Assembly: GCF_900167945.1 (NCBI RefSeq)
Contig: NZ_FUZA01000008.1
Location: 1-64,000, forward strand
Length of the DNA stretch: 64,000 nucleotides
DNA from: Dyadobacter psychrophilus
GTDB taxonomy: Bacteria; Bacteroidota; Bacteroidia; Cytophagales; Spirosomataceae
Reading direction: 5' to 3'
The translations under genes were made by a program, and so were the position numbers. Under the pieces are notes generated by a model that saw only the letters and a program-made list of their open reading frames with translations, ran no database searches and was not told where the DNA came from. Shown here piece after piece: positions 1 through 7,524 of the stretch (position 1 is the first letter of the stretch; every line of letters starts with the position of its first letter).

Positions 1-264
1 GCCCTTTTTTGCGAAAAGTTCTTTAAGAATTTGATTGTCCAGGCTCAGGTCGGCAAACATCTTTTTCAGGCGTGAATTTTCCTCCTCCAAATCTTTCAGC
101 CGTTTGACGTCAGATGCTTCCATTCCTCCATACCGGCTTTTCCAGTTATAAAAAGTGGCCTCAGAAATGCCATGCTGCCGACAAATCTCCTTAGTAGTGA
201 TGCCGGTTTCCTGCTGTTTGAGGATCGAAACGATCTGGGTTTCTGTGAATCTCGTCTTTTTCAT
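1..264 (-). CDS. IS3-family transposase OrfA, partial (C-terminus outside window)
   Basis: This is the N-terminal 88 residues of an IS3-family OrfA, the DNA-binding subunit that with OrfB forms the OrfAB transposase. The protein begins MKKTRFTETQIVSILKQ and continues with the helix-turn-helix signature CRQHGISEATFYNWKSRYGG at about residues 30-49, then a heptad-rich segment (RLKDLEEENSRLKKMFADL) that forms the leucine zipper used for multimerisation. This arrangement is typical of the IS407/ISR1-like branch, where OrfA is about 90-100 residues. Only a few C-terminal codons should be missing. OrfB would lie to the left, off the window. No frameshift or internal stop is seen, so the copy may be intact. 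Confidence 0.9.
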   Translation of the reverse strand, partial: MKKTRFTETQIVSILKQQETGITTKEICRQHGISEATFYNWKSRYGGMEASDVKRLKDLEEENSRLKKMFADLSLDNQILKELFAKKG

Positions 265-319
265 CAGTTTAAAATTAAGTGATATTCTCTAATTTCAAAC
301 TGTCTGTCATTTAGGGACA
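1..319 (-). mobile_element. IS3-family insertion sequence, one end only
   Basis: The left edge of the window cuts an insertion sequence. It carries the start of an OrfA transposase gene on the minus strand, followed outward by a short untranslated end. The outward end probably lies near 319: the stretch 302-319, read on the minus strand, begins TGTCCCTAAATGACAG, and IS3-family ends usually start with TG. The opposite end and OrfB lie outside the window, so the terminal repeat and target duplication cannot be confirmed. The boundary is inferred; the family call rests on the OrfA sequence. Confidence 0.7.
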
Positions 320-378
320 CTTACATTTCGGCTATGCATAGTCGTTTATATTAACTATTGTACAATCAATTTACAGTT

Positions 379-1284
379 ATGTTTGACCTATATTTTCAAT
401 CTGGTGATTTCTATAATGATGGTGGCTCTTGGATAAAGGATTTACTGATTCCACTTTTAGGCGTTGGTGTCCCCCTTTGGATATTTTACAAAGGAATTGA
501 AAGCCAACGCTTCCAGGATCAGCAAAAATCAGATGAATTTGATCTTCAACAGTTAATATTTTCACATAATCTTTTTGCATCAGCAGCCGAATTCTCACTT
601 GCAATGCAAGCGAATATAGAATCGGTAGTGTCAAATTTGAAAAGCAGCGATTGGTCAAATGACAATTTACCTACTCCAAGTTCTCATGATCTAAGAAGAA
701 TTGTATTTGATTTAGATAGAGAGAAGCTCTTTCATGCATGGAAGCGGAAACTAGCTAGTAACTCGGTATCAACTATATTCGTTGCTTTTGACACAATATA
801 TGATGTTGAAAAAGCTTATTCAGCTCGCTGGCTAGAAGCTACAAGAGAAATCACAAATAGGAGGAATAAAATCACCTCTGGCTCAGGAAAGTTAATTCTC
901 GGAATTTCACAAATTGATATAGAAAATAATTTTGACGCTCAGGTCCGTTCTCGATTAATGGAAATATTCGTGTCGCAAAATGAGAAACTAGGGGGAGAAG
1001 AACTTGATGCTCAACTCGTCATGCAGCATTTGATTGGCCCAATTTCAGACGAATTTGAGAAAGTAGATACGCATGAGCATCGTAAGTGGTTGCCATTGGC
1101 AAAAAATGCTTCTGACTTGATAGCCCTATCACTCCAAATTGAATCCATCAGGAATTCCTTATTAACATATTCATTGGAAACACTTTCTGGAACGCTGAAC
1201 CCTGCGATAAACGATTTATTAAAGCATTATGATCCTTTTAACGAATATTTAAAACACAAAAATCTTCCAGTTGAAACGGATTGA
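379..1284 (+). CDS. hypothetical membrane-anchored protein
   Basis: Unrecognised protein of about 301 residues. The ATG at 379 was preferred over an in-frame TTG at 358. Near residues 19-40 there is one hydrophobic segment (DLLIPLLGVGVPLWIFYKGI), suggesting an N-terminal membrane anchor with the remainder in the cytoplasm. The rest is mostly charged and helical, with a conspicuous polar stretch around REITNRRNKITSGSGK, and no catalytic motif could be named. It starts about 60 bp beyond the insertion sequence end and points towards the abiE toxin-antitoxin genes. Its A+T-rich codon use resembles the abiE genes more than the metabolic genes further on. That fits a variable, possibly acquired segment. 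A defence role is only a guess from position. Confidence 0.6.
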   Translation: MFDLYFQSGDFYNDGGSWIKDLLIPLLGVGVPLWIFYKGIESQRFQDQQKSDEFDLQQLIFSHNLFASAAEFSLAMQANIESVVSNLKSSDWSNDNLPTPSSHDLRRIVFDLDREKLFHAWKRKLASNSVSTIFVAFDTIYDVEKAYSARWLEATREITNRRNKITSGSGKLILGISQIDIENNFDAQVRSRLMEIFVSQNEKLGGEELDAQLVMQHLIGPISDEFEKVDTHEHRKWLPLAKNASDLIALSLQIESIRNSLLTYSLETLSGTLNPAINDLLKHYDPFNEYLKHKNLPVETD

Positions 1285-1348
1285 CAAAGGCTTCTAACGT
1301 TTGTGTAAGCGACAGTTTACAAATGGTAAGTAGGAATATAATATTACG

Positions 1349-2371
1349 TTATTGCTTGACTATCATATCGTTAAGTTTGACTTCTAGAACCATTAATGCT
1401 TTTATAAGATCTTCAAAACTTAGTGCTTCTCCAAAAATCATATTTTCCCGCATCTGTTTATAATCGGCTTCCCAGGCTGGGAGGAGATTTGGCGGCGGCA
1501 CGAATGCAATTTTATCAGGGCTATGATTGTCATAGTTTACTTCCGCAAGTGCAGTGAACATTTTGCGGTGGTTGACGATCATTTGATACAGATCAAGGTC
1601 TGAGAGCGCTATTTCTGCAAACTCTGTTTGACTTAGCCTTTCAATATCATACAAATGCCTGCTTAATCGGTCGACGCGAACTTTCTCGGGCGCTTTTTGA
1701 AACTCCTCGTGCAGAAGGAATATCTTTTCGAGAAATGTCCGTTCAGGATTTACAATAGGAAGCGTAATAGACTTATCAGCAAACATCCGATCACCAAAAC
1801 GCTCCGCTACTAATGTTGTAAACGTTCTCTTTGTGGTTGGTTCTCTGAGTGAACGGCAACCTACTTCTACCAGGACACCGGGGCGGAGATAGGTTTCCGT
1901 CTCGGTCAACTTGGGATAATAAATTTCAATAATGATTGGGTCTTGGTCTGATTGCCCGGTGTCTGTACATTTGATATTAACATTTTTAAAACCGGCTGCT
2001 GCAAATTTTGTCGTCAATTCTTCAACAAACTTGGTAGTCATAAAGGAGTATGAGACTTTCCTCAACTTCTTAATTTCTTGTCTGGTTAAATCCCCCGCGA
2101 AACCCAAATATTGCCGGTCAAGAGCCAAATCAATATCCTCAGAAAACCTTTGAATTAAATTCCAGCCTTTACTAAGCGAGGTTCCCCCTTTGAAAATCAG
2201 TGCAGGTGAGCATTCCATCGAGAATACCAAAGCCAAGGTGTGTACTACCCACCAATCTTTTTCGATGGCCATAGCGGGTAAGCCTATTTTGCGTCCAGTT
2301 TCGTTATAGATGTTCAGTTTGGTTGCATCAGAAAGTTGTAACCACGAGCTAAGACTAGGTAAATCAATCAT
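1349..2371 (-). CDS. AbiEii/AbiGii-family nucleotidyltransferase toxin
   Basis: Toxin half of a type IV (AbiE-like) toxin-antitoxin pair, 340 residues. The family are nucleotidyltransferases of the DNA polymerase beta fold that inactivate cellular RNA (shown for tRNA acceptor ends in MenT relatives). Visible motifs are KGGTSLSK at residues 61-68 and FSEDIDLA at 76-83, which carry the metal-binding acidic pair, plus the later RTFLEKIFLLH (211-221) and RLSRHLYDI (235-243) motifs. The conserved EKDWWV block precedes them at 37-42. The gene follows the antitoxin gene by 13 bp on the same strand, as in most AbiE operons, and appears complete. In other hosts such pairs give phage abortive infection; here that is inferred. 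Confidence 0.9.
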   Translation of the reverse strand: MIDLPSLSSWLQLSDATKLNIYNETGRKIGLPAMAIEKDWWVVHTLALVFSMECSPALIFKGGTSLSKGWNLIQRFSEDIDLALDRQYLGFAGDLTRQEIKKLRKVSYSFMTTKFVEELTTKFAAAGFKNVNIKCTDTGQSDQDPIIIEIYYPKLTETETYLRPGVLVEVGCRSLREPTTKRTFTTLVAERFGDRMFADKSITLPIVNPERTFLEKIFLLHEEFQKAPEKVRVDRLSRHLYDIERLSQTEFAEIALSDLDLYQMIVNHRKMFTALAEVNYDNHSPDKIAFVPPPNLLPAWEADYKQMRENMIFGEALSFEDLIKALMVLEVKLNDMIVKQ

Positions 2372-2384
2372 TGGTAATAGTGTG

Positions 2385-2975
2385 TTAAAGTGCCCTTATT
2401 ATTTGTCTAATCCATTCGGGAGCCAGTTTTATGTCATGTTGGAGATGATATGGCTTTTCATCTTTCAGTCTGGCTGCTATAATCTCAATTTCTTCGGCGG
2501 TGACGTTGCCTTTGCCAATAGAGCGAAGCGCCTGTATTACTAGTTTGCTAATTTCGCCAATAGCCGAAACATTACGGGCACTCGCCTTTTTGAAGGTGAT
2601 AGTCTGGGTTCCAATTTTGACTTGTCGGGAGGATGAATCTGTGTAGTAAACTATATTCAACGGAACCTGCGTAGTTAGTCCCAATTTATAAAGCGCATAA
2701 CTGCCCGTGGGAACTGCGCGTGCCTTATCACGCCTTATAATTGCTTCCGCAATGTCTTCAATTCCCGGGAGTATCACGCCAATTACTTCATCTTGCACAG
2801 GTCTTACGTAAATTCCCGTGGCCGCACGATGTAACTTGCCACTTTGTACAAGTCGTTCTAAGACTTTTGCAACTGTTTTTGCACTTGAAATGCTGAGAAA
2901 ACTATCCGGAAAGAACAACGTGCCCCTTGGCGAACGGACTATTCTTTCAAGTATTTGATCATCAGAGCTTTCCAT
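2385..2975 (-). CDS. AbiEi-type antitoxin / transcriptional repressor (DUF6088 family)
   Basis: Antitoxin of the AbiE-like pair, 196 residues. The N-terminal 60 residues form a winged helix (FPDSFLSISSAKTVAKVLER followed by LVQSGKLHRAATGIYVRP), the usual DNA-binding part of AbiEi and DUF6088 proteins. The C-terminal part has the RAVPTGSYALYKLGL segment characteristic of the family. Members neutralise the toxin indirectly and repress their own operon. A perfect 10+10 bp inverted repeat lies 20 bp upstream of the ATG and covers the likely promoter, which supports autoregulation. The start at 2975 is the only ATG downstream of that repeat giving the complete wing. Confidence 0.87.
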   Translation of the reverse strand: MESSDDQILERIVRSPRGTLFFPDSFLSISSAKTVAKVLERLVQSGKLHRAATGIYVRPVQDEVIGVILPGIEDIAEAIIRRDKARAVPTGSYALYKLGLTTQVPLNIVYYTDSSSRQVKIGTQTITFKKASARNVSAIGEISKLVIQALRSIGKGNVTAEEIEIIAARLKDEKPYHLQHDIKLAPEWIRQIIRAL

Positions 2976-2995
2976 ATCAGATCAGATATACGTTT

Positions 2996-3033
2996 TGTCG
3001 CAAATTTAGCTGATATTTGCGACAGTTGGTCAA
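2996..3033 (-). promoter_or_regulatory. abiE promoter with palindromic operator
   Basis: A perfect inverted repeat TGTCGCAAAT (2996-3005) / ATTTGCGACA (3015-3024) with a 9-nt spacer precedes the antitoxin gene. Read on the minus strand, TAAATTTG (3001-3008) matches the Bacteroidota -7 element TAnnTTTG, and TTG (3031-3033) sits 22 nt upstream as a -33 element. The repeat therefore overlaps the -7 element, exactly where a repressor would act. Binding by the AbiEi-type protein is inferred. Confidence 0.65.
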
Positions 3034-3072
3034 GCCTGTTGAATATTTCAAGACATTTTCTCAACCCCAACC

Positions 3073-3834
3073 TCACCTATTCTCCATCCACCCAAGAAAA
3101 GCCGGCGCTTTTTCCTTATTGATCAATAACTGATCAGGCGTTTCAATAACCAGCTTAACGTATAGTTTCCGCATAAAATAATGCTCGATTTCCTTGATTG
3201 CTGAAAAGTTGACCAGATATTGCCGGTTCATCCGGAAAAATTGCTTTTGGCTCACAGACGCTGCTATCTGATCCAGGGACTGGCTCAGTGAAAATTCTTG
3301 TCCGTCGAAACACATGATCATCGAAGTTTCATTTCTAATGTAGAAAAAGGCGATATTTGCGGTTTGGACTGTCGTGTATTTCTGATGCTTGAACACCAAA
3401 AAACTGGTTTTCTCAGCTTGCGGAGCCATCCTGCTTAGTAACTCGCTCAGGTCGGGAATTGCTTTTTGCTGGAAGAAGTTTTTGAGATCGTCGACTTTGT
3501 CGAGCGCGCCTGCAATGTCTTCTTTCGAGAATGGTTTCAGCACGTAATCCACGCCATTCCGTTTGAAAGCTTCCAGTGAATATTCGTCAAATGCCGTACA
3601 AAAAATGACCGGACAAACGATCTCTACCGACTTGAAAATCTCAAAACTCAGCCCGTCGGCCAGTTGGATGTCCATAAAAATCAGGTCTGGCTGCGGCCCC
3701 GCCGAAAGTGCCTCAACAGATTCTTCGACACTCTGATATGGACCGGTGATTTTGGCCAGCGGACGCAGTTGCCGTAGCATGTTTTCAAGGGACCGGGCTG
3801 TTTTCAGCTCGTCCTCAATGATTACGATGTTCAT
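3073..3834 (-). CDS. LytTR-family response regulator
   Basis: Two-component response regulator of the AgrA/LytR type, 253 residues. The receiver domain fills residues 1-120: acidic pocket IIEDE at 5-9, phospho-acceptor Asp55 in FMDIQL, Thr80 in FCTAF and Lys100 in VLKPF. A LytTR DNA-binding domain follows from about 145 to the end, with the typical FFRMNRQYLVN and LLINKEKAPAF-type strands. Its start overlaps the upstream sensor kinase gene by 20 bp, so the two are translationally coupled partners. Targets are unknown; the neighbouring cytochrome genes transcribed just upstream are candidates. Confidence 0.92.
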   Translation of the reverse strand: MNIVIIEDELKTARSLENMLRQLRPLAKITGPYQSVEESVEALSAGPQPDLIFMDIQLADGLSFEIFKSVEIVCPVIFCTAFDEYSLEAFKRNGVDYVLKPFSKEDIAGALDKVDDLKNFFQQKAIPDLSELLSRMAPQAEKTSFLVFKHQKYTTVQTANIAFFYIRNETSMIMCFDGQEFSLSQSLDQIAASVSQKQFFRMNRQYLVNFSAIKEIEHYFMRKLYVKLVIETPDQLLINKEKAPAFLGWMENR

Positions 3835-4837
3835 AAATGATAGGAAGTCTAACCTGAAATAGGTTTTGGCCGTTGATTACCTCAACCTGCTTATTTAATA
3901 AATGACTGTATTTGAGCTCGATGTTTTTCAATCCCACGCCCAACGAATCTTCCTGATTCTTTCTGAGCTGGACCTGATTTTCAACCACAATGCTTTCACC
4001 TTCCATGAAAATGCGGATTTGCAAAGGTCGGTTCAATGATACAATGTTGTGTTTCAGGCAGTTTTCAACCAATAATTGTAATGTAAATGGAGGGATTAAT
4101 GTGTCTGAAACGGTGTCATCAAGCTTGTTTTGGAAAATAAATCCATCTTCAAATCTCGCCTTTTGCAGAAAAAGATATGCATTCAAAATGTCCATTTCTT
4201 CTTTCAAGGGGATCAAATCCAGCTTGCGGCTTTCCAGCGTATAGCGGTAAAAGTTGGCAAGTTTTAATATAAAATCCACCGATTGCTGATCGCCGGTTTC
4301 GACCATTGCTTTGAGCGTATTTAGGCTATTGAACAAAAAATGGGGGTTGACCTGCTGTTTCAAGAGGTCATATTGCGCACTTAGATTATCATTCCGAAAC
4401 CGTTCCAATTCCATGCTCACATGCTGGTTTTCATAATTCTGCTGCAGCATATTCAGGAACATATAAAACACAAGGTTGATCAAAATTCCACGCACTTCCA
4501 CCATTAGCATGGCGGGGCCGAAATCAATGTGCGAAAGGATAAGCTGCTGAATGTAAGCCAGTCCCAGCATAAGGACCAGACCAAACGCCAGGGAATTCAG
4601 CAATTTGGCATACGATATCTTCTGTCCTTGCGGCTGATTGCTTTTTTGCGAAAGCATGTAGATATTGAAATACCACATAATCACCGCAAACGCAGCCGTA
4701 ATGCCCGCATTCACAGCCGCTTCCAAAGGCACAAACTTGTGCGAAGCCAACTGCGGCACTGAGGAAAGCAAACCGATCACAACGGAGCTCGTCCAGATGA
4801 TTTTGTTTGAGACTTTTAAAATTGGTTTTGTTACCAT
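3815..4837 (-). CDS. LytS-type sensor histidine kinase
   Basis: Membrane sensor kinase of the LytS/YpdA class (His_kinase PF06580), 340 residues. Four hydrophobic segments near 13-31, 40-61, 84-103 and 108-132 form the membrane part with almost no periplasmic loop. A short coiled coil follows, then the phospho-acceptor block QQVNPHFLFNSLNTL with His166. A compact ATPase lobe carries the N-box LVENCLKHN and a glycine loop near GVGLKNIELKY. The gene overlaps the response regulator gene by 20 bp. It has no obvious ligand-binding domain, so the signal may be sensed within the membrane. Confidence 0.92.
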   Translation of the reverse strand: MVTKPILKVSNKIIWTSSVVIGLLSSVPQLASHKFVPLEAAVNAGITAAFAVIMWYFNIYMLSQKSNQPQGQKISYAKLLNSLAFGLVLMLGLAYIQQLILSHIDFGPAMLMVEVRGILINLVFYMFLNMLQQNYENQHVSMELERFRNDNLSAQYDLLKQQVNPHFLFNSLNTLKAMVETGDQQSVDFILKLANFYRYTLESRKLDLIPLKEEMDILNAYLFLQKARFEDGFIFQNKLDDTVSDTLIPPFTLQLLVENCLKHNIVSLNRPLQIRIFMEGESIVVENQVQLRKNQEDSLGVGLKNIELKYSHLLNKQVEVINGQNLFQVRLPIIYEHRNH

Positions 4838-4868
4838 ATTCAGTCGTCAATGTGCGATTTTAGTTTTG

Positions 4869-5330
4869 TTAAGGAAAAACGGCAGCTCGCTGTGACGTTA
4901 TAAATTGGATCCGTCGTTCTTTTTCCGGCCGGCTGTCGCCAGTCTGATAACCTTTTCCGGTCTGGAAATCATAGTCAAAAGCAAATCGCGTTGCATTTCT
5001 ATGACGAACATTCACTTGCTCAATGGAATAAATCTCTCCATTCATCCTGGTTCCGTACCATTGCGGCATTGGTTTTTGTTTCCAGGTTACTAATGTATAA
5101 TGTGCGCCAATGTTTGGTTTGGACAACGAATCATGAGCCGTTTGCAGCGCAAGATCATTTCCATACAGTATTGCAATGGTGCCCGTTTTGTTGTTAATGA
5201 TAGATTTGATCACCTTTTGGTTTCCGGCATCGTACAGATATTCCGGTGCCAGATTGGCGGTGTTGCGGTCGTCGCAAGACAACATTAAAAATGCCAACGC
5301 AATGATATATAGTGAAATGTTCGATTTCAT
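4869..5330 (-). CDS. cytochrome P460-like lipoprotein lacking the heme motif
   Basis: Predicted lipoprotein of 153 residues. The ATG at 5330 is chosen because it gives a clean lipoprotein signal, KSNISLYIIALAFLMLSC, with the lipid-attachment Cys at residue 19; a longer in-frame start would bury it. The segment TIAILYGNDLALQTA and the following TWKQKPMPQWYGTRM resemble the P460 fold seen in the neighbouring cytochrome (MRIVYGNDIMVTAI, VVWGKQ), but there is no CxxCH, so heme would not be covalently held. It sits 10 bp downstream of the cytochrome gene and 31 bp upstream of the kinase gene, consistent with one transcript. Family assignment is by eye and moderate. Confidence 0.65.
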   Translation of the reverse strand: MKSNISLYIIALAFLMLSCDDRNTANLAPEYLYDAGNQKVIKSIINNKTGTIAILYGNDLALQTAHDSLSKPNIGAHYTLVTWKQKPMPQWYGTRMNGEIYSIEQVNVRHRNATRFAFDYDFQTGKGYQTGDSRPEKERRIQFITSQRAAVFP

Positions 5331-5340
5331 TTTGGTAAAA

Positions 5341-6273
5341 TTATTTAGTCGGAATGTTGAATACAAAGTCATTTTCAGGTGCTAACAGTCGGTGACAATT
5401 AGCGCAAGTCTGCTCGAACAGAACCGTTTTGCCTGCCGGTTTCAGATCAAGTCCATCGAATTTAGCAAATCCCCAGCCTTCTGTCGCGCTGTACTTCTTG
5501 CTGTCTTTGATCATGAATTGCGCATTTTGAAAGTTGCCCGGCAGCACATTGCCTTCTGCATCCTCGGTCTGTTTTCCCCAAACAACCTTCACTATCCTTG
5601 CGCCGTCAGGAAAAGGAAGTTGACGATTTTTAATGGCCGTTACCATAATGTCGTTGCCGTAAACGATCCGCATGCTGCCGCCATCAAATTTGTCTGTAAT
5701 GCTGATGATCTTCCAGTTTTTGTAATCCGAAGAATAAGGGATTCCGTTTAAAGAAACGGGCGTTTTCGGCGTTGCAACTTGTTGGTTTGAAGAGGTTTGT
5801 GACATAATCCGCGCTGTATCCACTTTGTGCCTTCCGGGAAGTGTGTTTACATATTTTTTCAAAACGGCCAGCTCAGATCCGGACACTTTGCCGCCTGAAT
5901 GTGCCAGCTGATAACGTTTCAAAGGCATCTTTTTCTGCTCAATTGCATTCACCATTTCCCATAGCAACAGCTCTTGCACAGCTGCCGGATTCTTGTCCCA
6001 TTCTGAAAAGTTAAACCGCGAACGCGCCTCATTAATGTCGTGAGCAACTATGAAAGATGCCGGAGCGATCTTGTCAAACCATTCCACTTTCGATTCATTT
6101 GAATGACAATCATAACAAGCCCGCTCCAATATCTGCTTCACATCCGCCGGAACCGCAATTTCGCTCGTCACACGCGGGTTCTCAATGTCGGGCGAGCCGA
6201 TCTGCAGTCCCACAAAGATTAATGTTAGCACAACCGCTGCACTTTTGTAAAATGTTAACCCTGGCTTCTTCAT
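5341..6273 (-). CDS. secreted cytochrome: heme-binding domain plus cytochrome P460 domain
   Basis: Periplasmic or membrane-anchored cytochrome of 310 residues with two c-type heme sites. The ATG at 6273 yields a signal or anchor segment (YKSAAVVLTLIFVGLQIG). The N-terminal domain carries CYDCH (Cys53, Cys56, His57) followed by WFDKIAP and NFSEWDKNP, as in the Bacteroidota heme-binding domain PF14376. The C-terminal part (about 185-310) resembles cytochrome P460 with YGNDIMVTAIK and a terminal CANCH (Cys290, Cys293, His294). P460 proteins oxidise hydroxylamine or related nitrogen compounds in other bacteria; activity here is not established. It is the first gene of a presumed four-gene operon ending with the LytS/LytTR pair. 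Confidence 0.85.
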   Translation of the reverse strand: MKKPGLTFYKSAAVVLTLIFVGLQIGSPDIENPRVTSEIAVPADVKQILERACYDCHSNESKVEWFDKIAPASFIVAHDINEARSRFNFSEWDKNPAAVQELLLWEMVNAIEQKKMPLKRYQLAHSGGKVSGSELAVLKKYVNTLPGRHKVDTARIMSQTSSNQQVATPKTPVSLNGIPYSSDYKNWKIISITDKFDGGSMRIVYGNDIMVTAIKNRQLPFPDGARIVKVVWGKQTEDAEGNVLPGNFQNAQFMIKDSKKYSATEGWGFAKFDGLDLKPAGKTVLFEQTCANCHRLLAPENDFVFNIPTK

Positions 6274-6573
6274 TTTAATGTAATTGTCTGAGTACCAAAG
6301 CTCAAATGTATATTTAATCACTTCTATTCCTGAGCTACAAAGCCCCGAGCCAGACAAAGTTTACCGTGAATTAGACATTGATAAAGGTGAGTTAGACAGC
6401 GAAAAAACAAAAACTATTCAGTCATTCACTCATCGCACCGGCGACCCGGTCAAAATTCACCATTAAAACCCCTTGTCTAACTCGTACCCTTAATTGTCCG
6501 TTTCGGGGTGATTCTGCTGACGCTGCGCATCAAAACACCTCAATTTTGCCTCAGAACCTAAAAACAAAGCGAT
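6274..6573. other. divergent intergenic region
   Basis: This 300-bp gap separates the divergent cytochrome and DoxX genes and should hold both promoters. No clear TAnnTTTG element, RNA or repeat was found. A 60-codon TTG-started reading frame inside it has no supporting feature and is not called. Confidence 0.4.
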
Positions 6574-6954
6574 ATGAAAACTTCAAAAATTATCTACTGG
6601 ACTGGCGCAGCATTGACTTCATTATGGTTTGGCGCAAGCGGCTTTTTTGAACTGACCAAAAACCCGCTGGTATGGGAAATTACCCAGCAACTCGGCTATC
6701 CTGCCCATTTCATTTACATTCTGGGCGTGGCAAAACTTTCCGGTGTGGCCGTGCTGCTGACTCCGAATCGTTTGTTACGATTAAAAGAATGGGTTTTCGC
6801 GGGTGTATTTTTCGACATTATCTTTGCCTTCTTCTCCAAACTGGCCGTCCTCGGCTTGCCTGCCGCCATTGACGCAGTCATTGCATTTGTAATGGTTACC
6901 GTCACTTATGCAATGTTCAGAAAGCTTTATCCTGCTACTTACGGCAGGATTTAG
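6574..6954 (+). CDS. DoxX-family membrane protein
   Basis: Small integral membrane protein of 126 residues with four hydrophobic segments (about 7-25, 43-62, 72-90 and 96-113). The pattern SGFFELTKNP, followed by LGYPAHFIYILGVAKLSGVAVL, is typical of the DoxX/DoxX-like family common in Bacteroidota. Biochemical role is uncertain; some relatives act in thiol or quinone redox at the membrane. It is a single gene closed by a strong terminator, and the converging HxlR gene lies just beyond. DoxX genes often neighbour HxlR regulators, so it may belong to the same regulon. Confidence 0.85.
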   Translation: MKTSKIIYWTGAALTSLWFGASGFFELTKNPLVWEITQQLGYPAHFIYILGVAKLSGVAVLLTPNRLLRLKEWVFAGVFFDIIFAFFSKLAVLGLPAAIDAVIAFVMVTVTYAMFRKLYPATYGRI

Positions 6955-6980
6955 TTAGCATTAACAGCAGCTGGGATTAT

Positions 6981-7031
6981 AACCAATCAATTTCTTTGTC
7001 AAAAACACGAAGCGATTGATTGGTTTTTTTT
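6981..7031 (+). terminator. rho-independent terminator of the DoxX gene
   Basis: AACCAATCAAT (6981-6991) pairs with ATTGATTGGTT (7015-7025), with further pairing of CTTTGT and ACGAAG inside the loop, followed directly by eight T residues (7024-7031). Confidence 0.85.
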
Positions 7032-7035
7032 GCGT

Positions 7036-7419
7036 TTACTCGCCCTGATCTTTCATTACTTTTTCCCGGTGCTGTTTGCCCCAACTGATCATTTCCAAAA
7101 TGATCCCGCCAAATGACATGCAGTAATCCGTTTCCGTATACTCAACCAAAACAGGCGTGTCGGGAGTTACCGTTCGTTTGATCAGCTGATTGGCTTCCAT
7201 ATCTTTTAACTCTCTCGACAACATCCGCGTCGTAATGCCGGGAATGCTTCTCTGAATGTCGCGAAAACGCCTGTTTCCATTGCATATTGAGTTAATAATG
7301 AGGAGTCTCCATTTGCCGCCAATAACGTACATGGTATCCTGCAATGCCTGAACTTCCTGCTTCTGGTTTCTCGGATCGGACAGGATTTCTCCTGCTTTCC
7401 TGATCTGTTCTTCATTCAT
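7036..7419 (-). CDS. HxlR-family winged-helix transcriptional regulator
   Basis: Transcription factor of the HxlR/MarR-like family, 127 residues from the ATG at 7419; an upstream in-frame start would add 17 atypical residues. The core VIGGKWRLLIINSIC (about residues 33-47), NRRFRDIQRSIPGITTRML (helix-turn-helix) and ELKDMEANQLIKRT (wing) are diagnostic. Such proteins sense thiol-reactive aldehydes, quinones or redox stress. It lies downstream of an SDR oxidoreductase gene on the same strand (105 bp gap) and converges on DoxX, a common partner set. The palindrome upstream of the SDR gene is its best candidate operator. Confidence 0.9.
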   Translation of the reverse strand: MNEEQIRKAGEILSDPRNQKQEVQALQDTMYVIGGKWRLLIINSICNGNRRFRDIQRSIPGITTRMLSRELKDMEANQLIKRTVTPDTPVLVEYTETDYCMSFGGIILEMISWGKQHREKVMKDQGE

Positions 7420-7524
7420 TATGCCAGTCCTTTTACGGTGCAGATCCTTTTGCTGATATGCGAAGAGCACAGGCGGTTCACACCTGCGCTTGCTTCAAAT
7501 GCTGCGCTAATTTAAGCCAAATGA

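Noticed and set aside
1281-1463. 60-codon plus-strand frame after the hypothetical membrane protein
   Set aside because: Mostly the complement of the AbiEii 3' end, with no domain.
6284-6466. 60-codon plus-strand frame between the cytochrome and DoxX genes
   Set aside because: It starts at TTG, has no recognisable domain or signal, and lies in a divergent promoter region.
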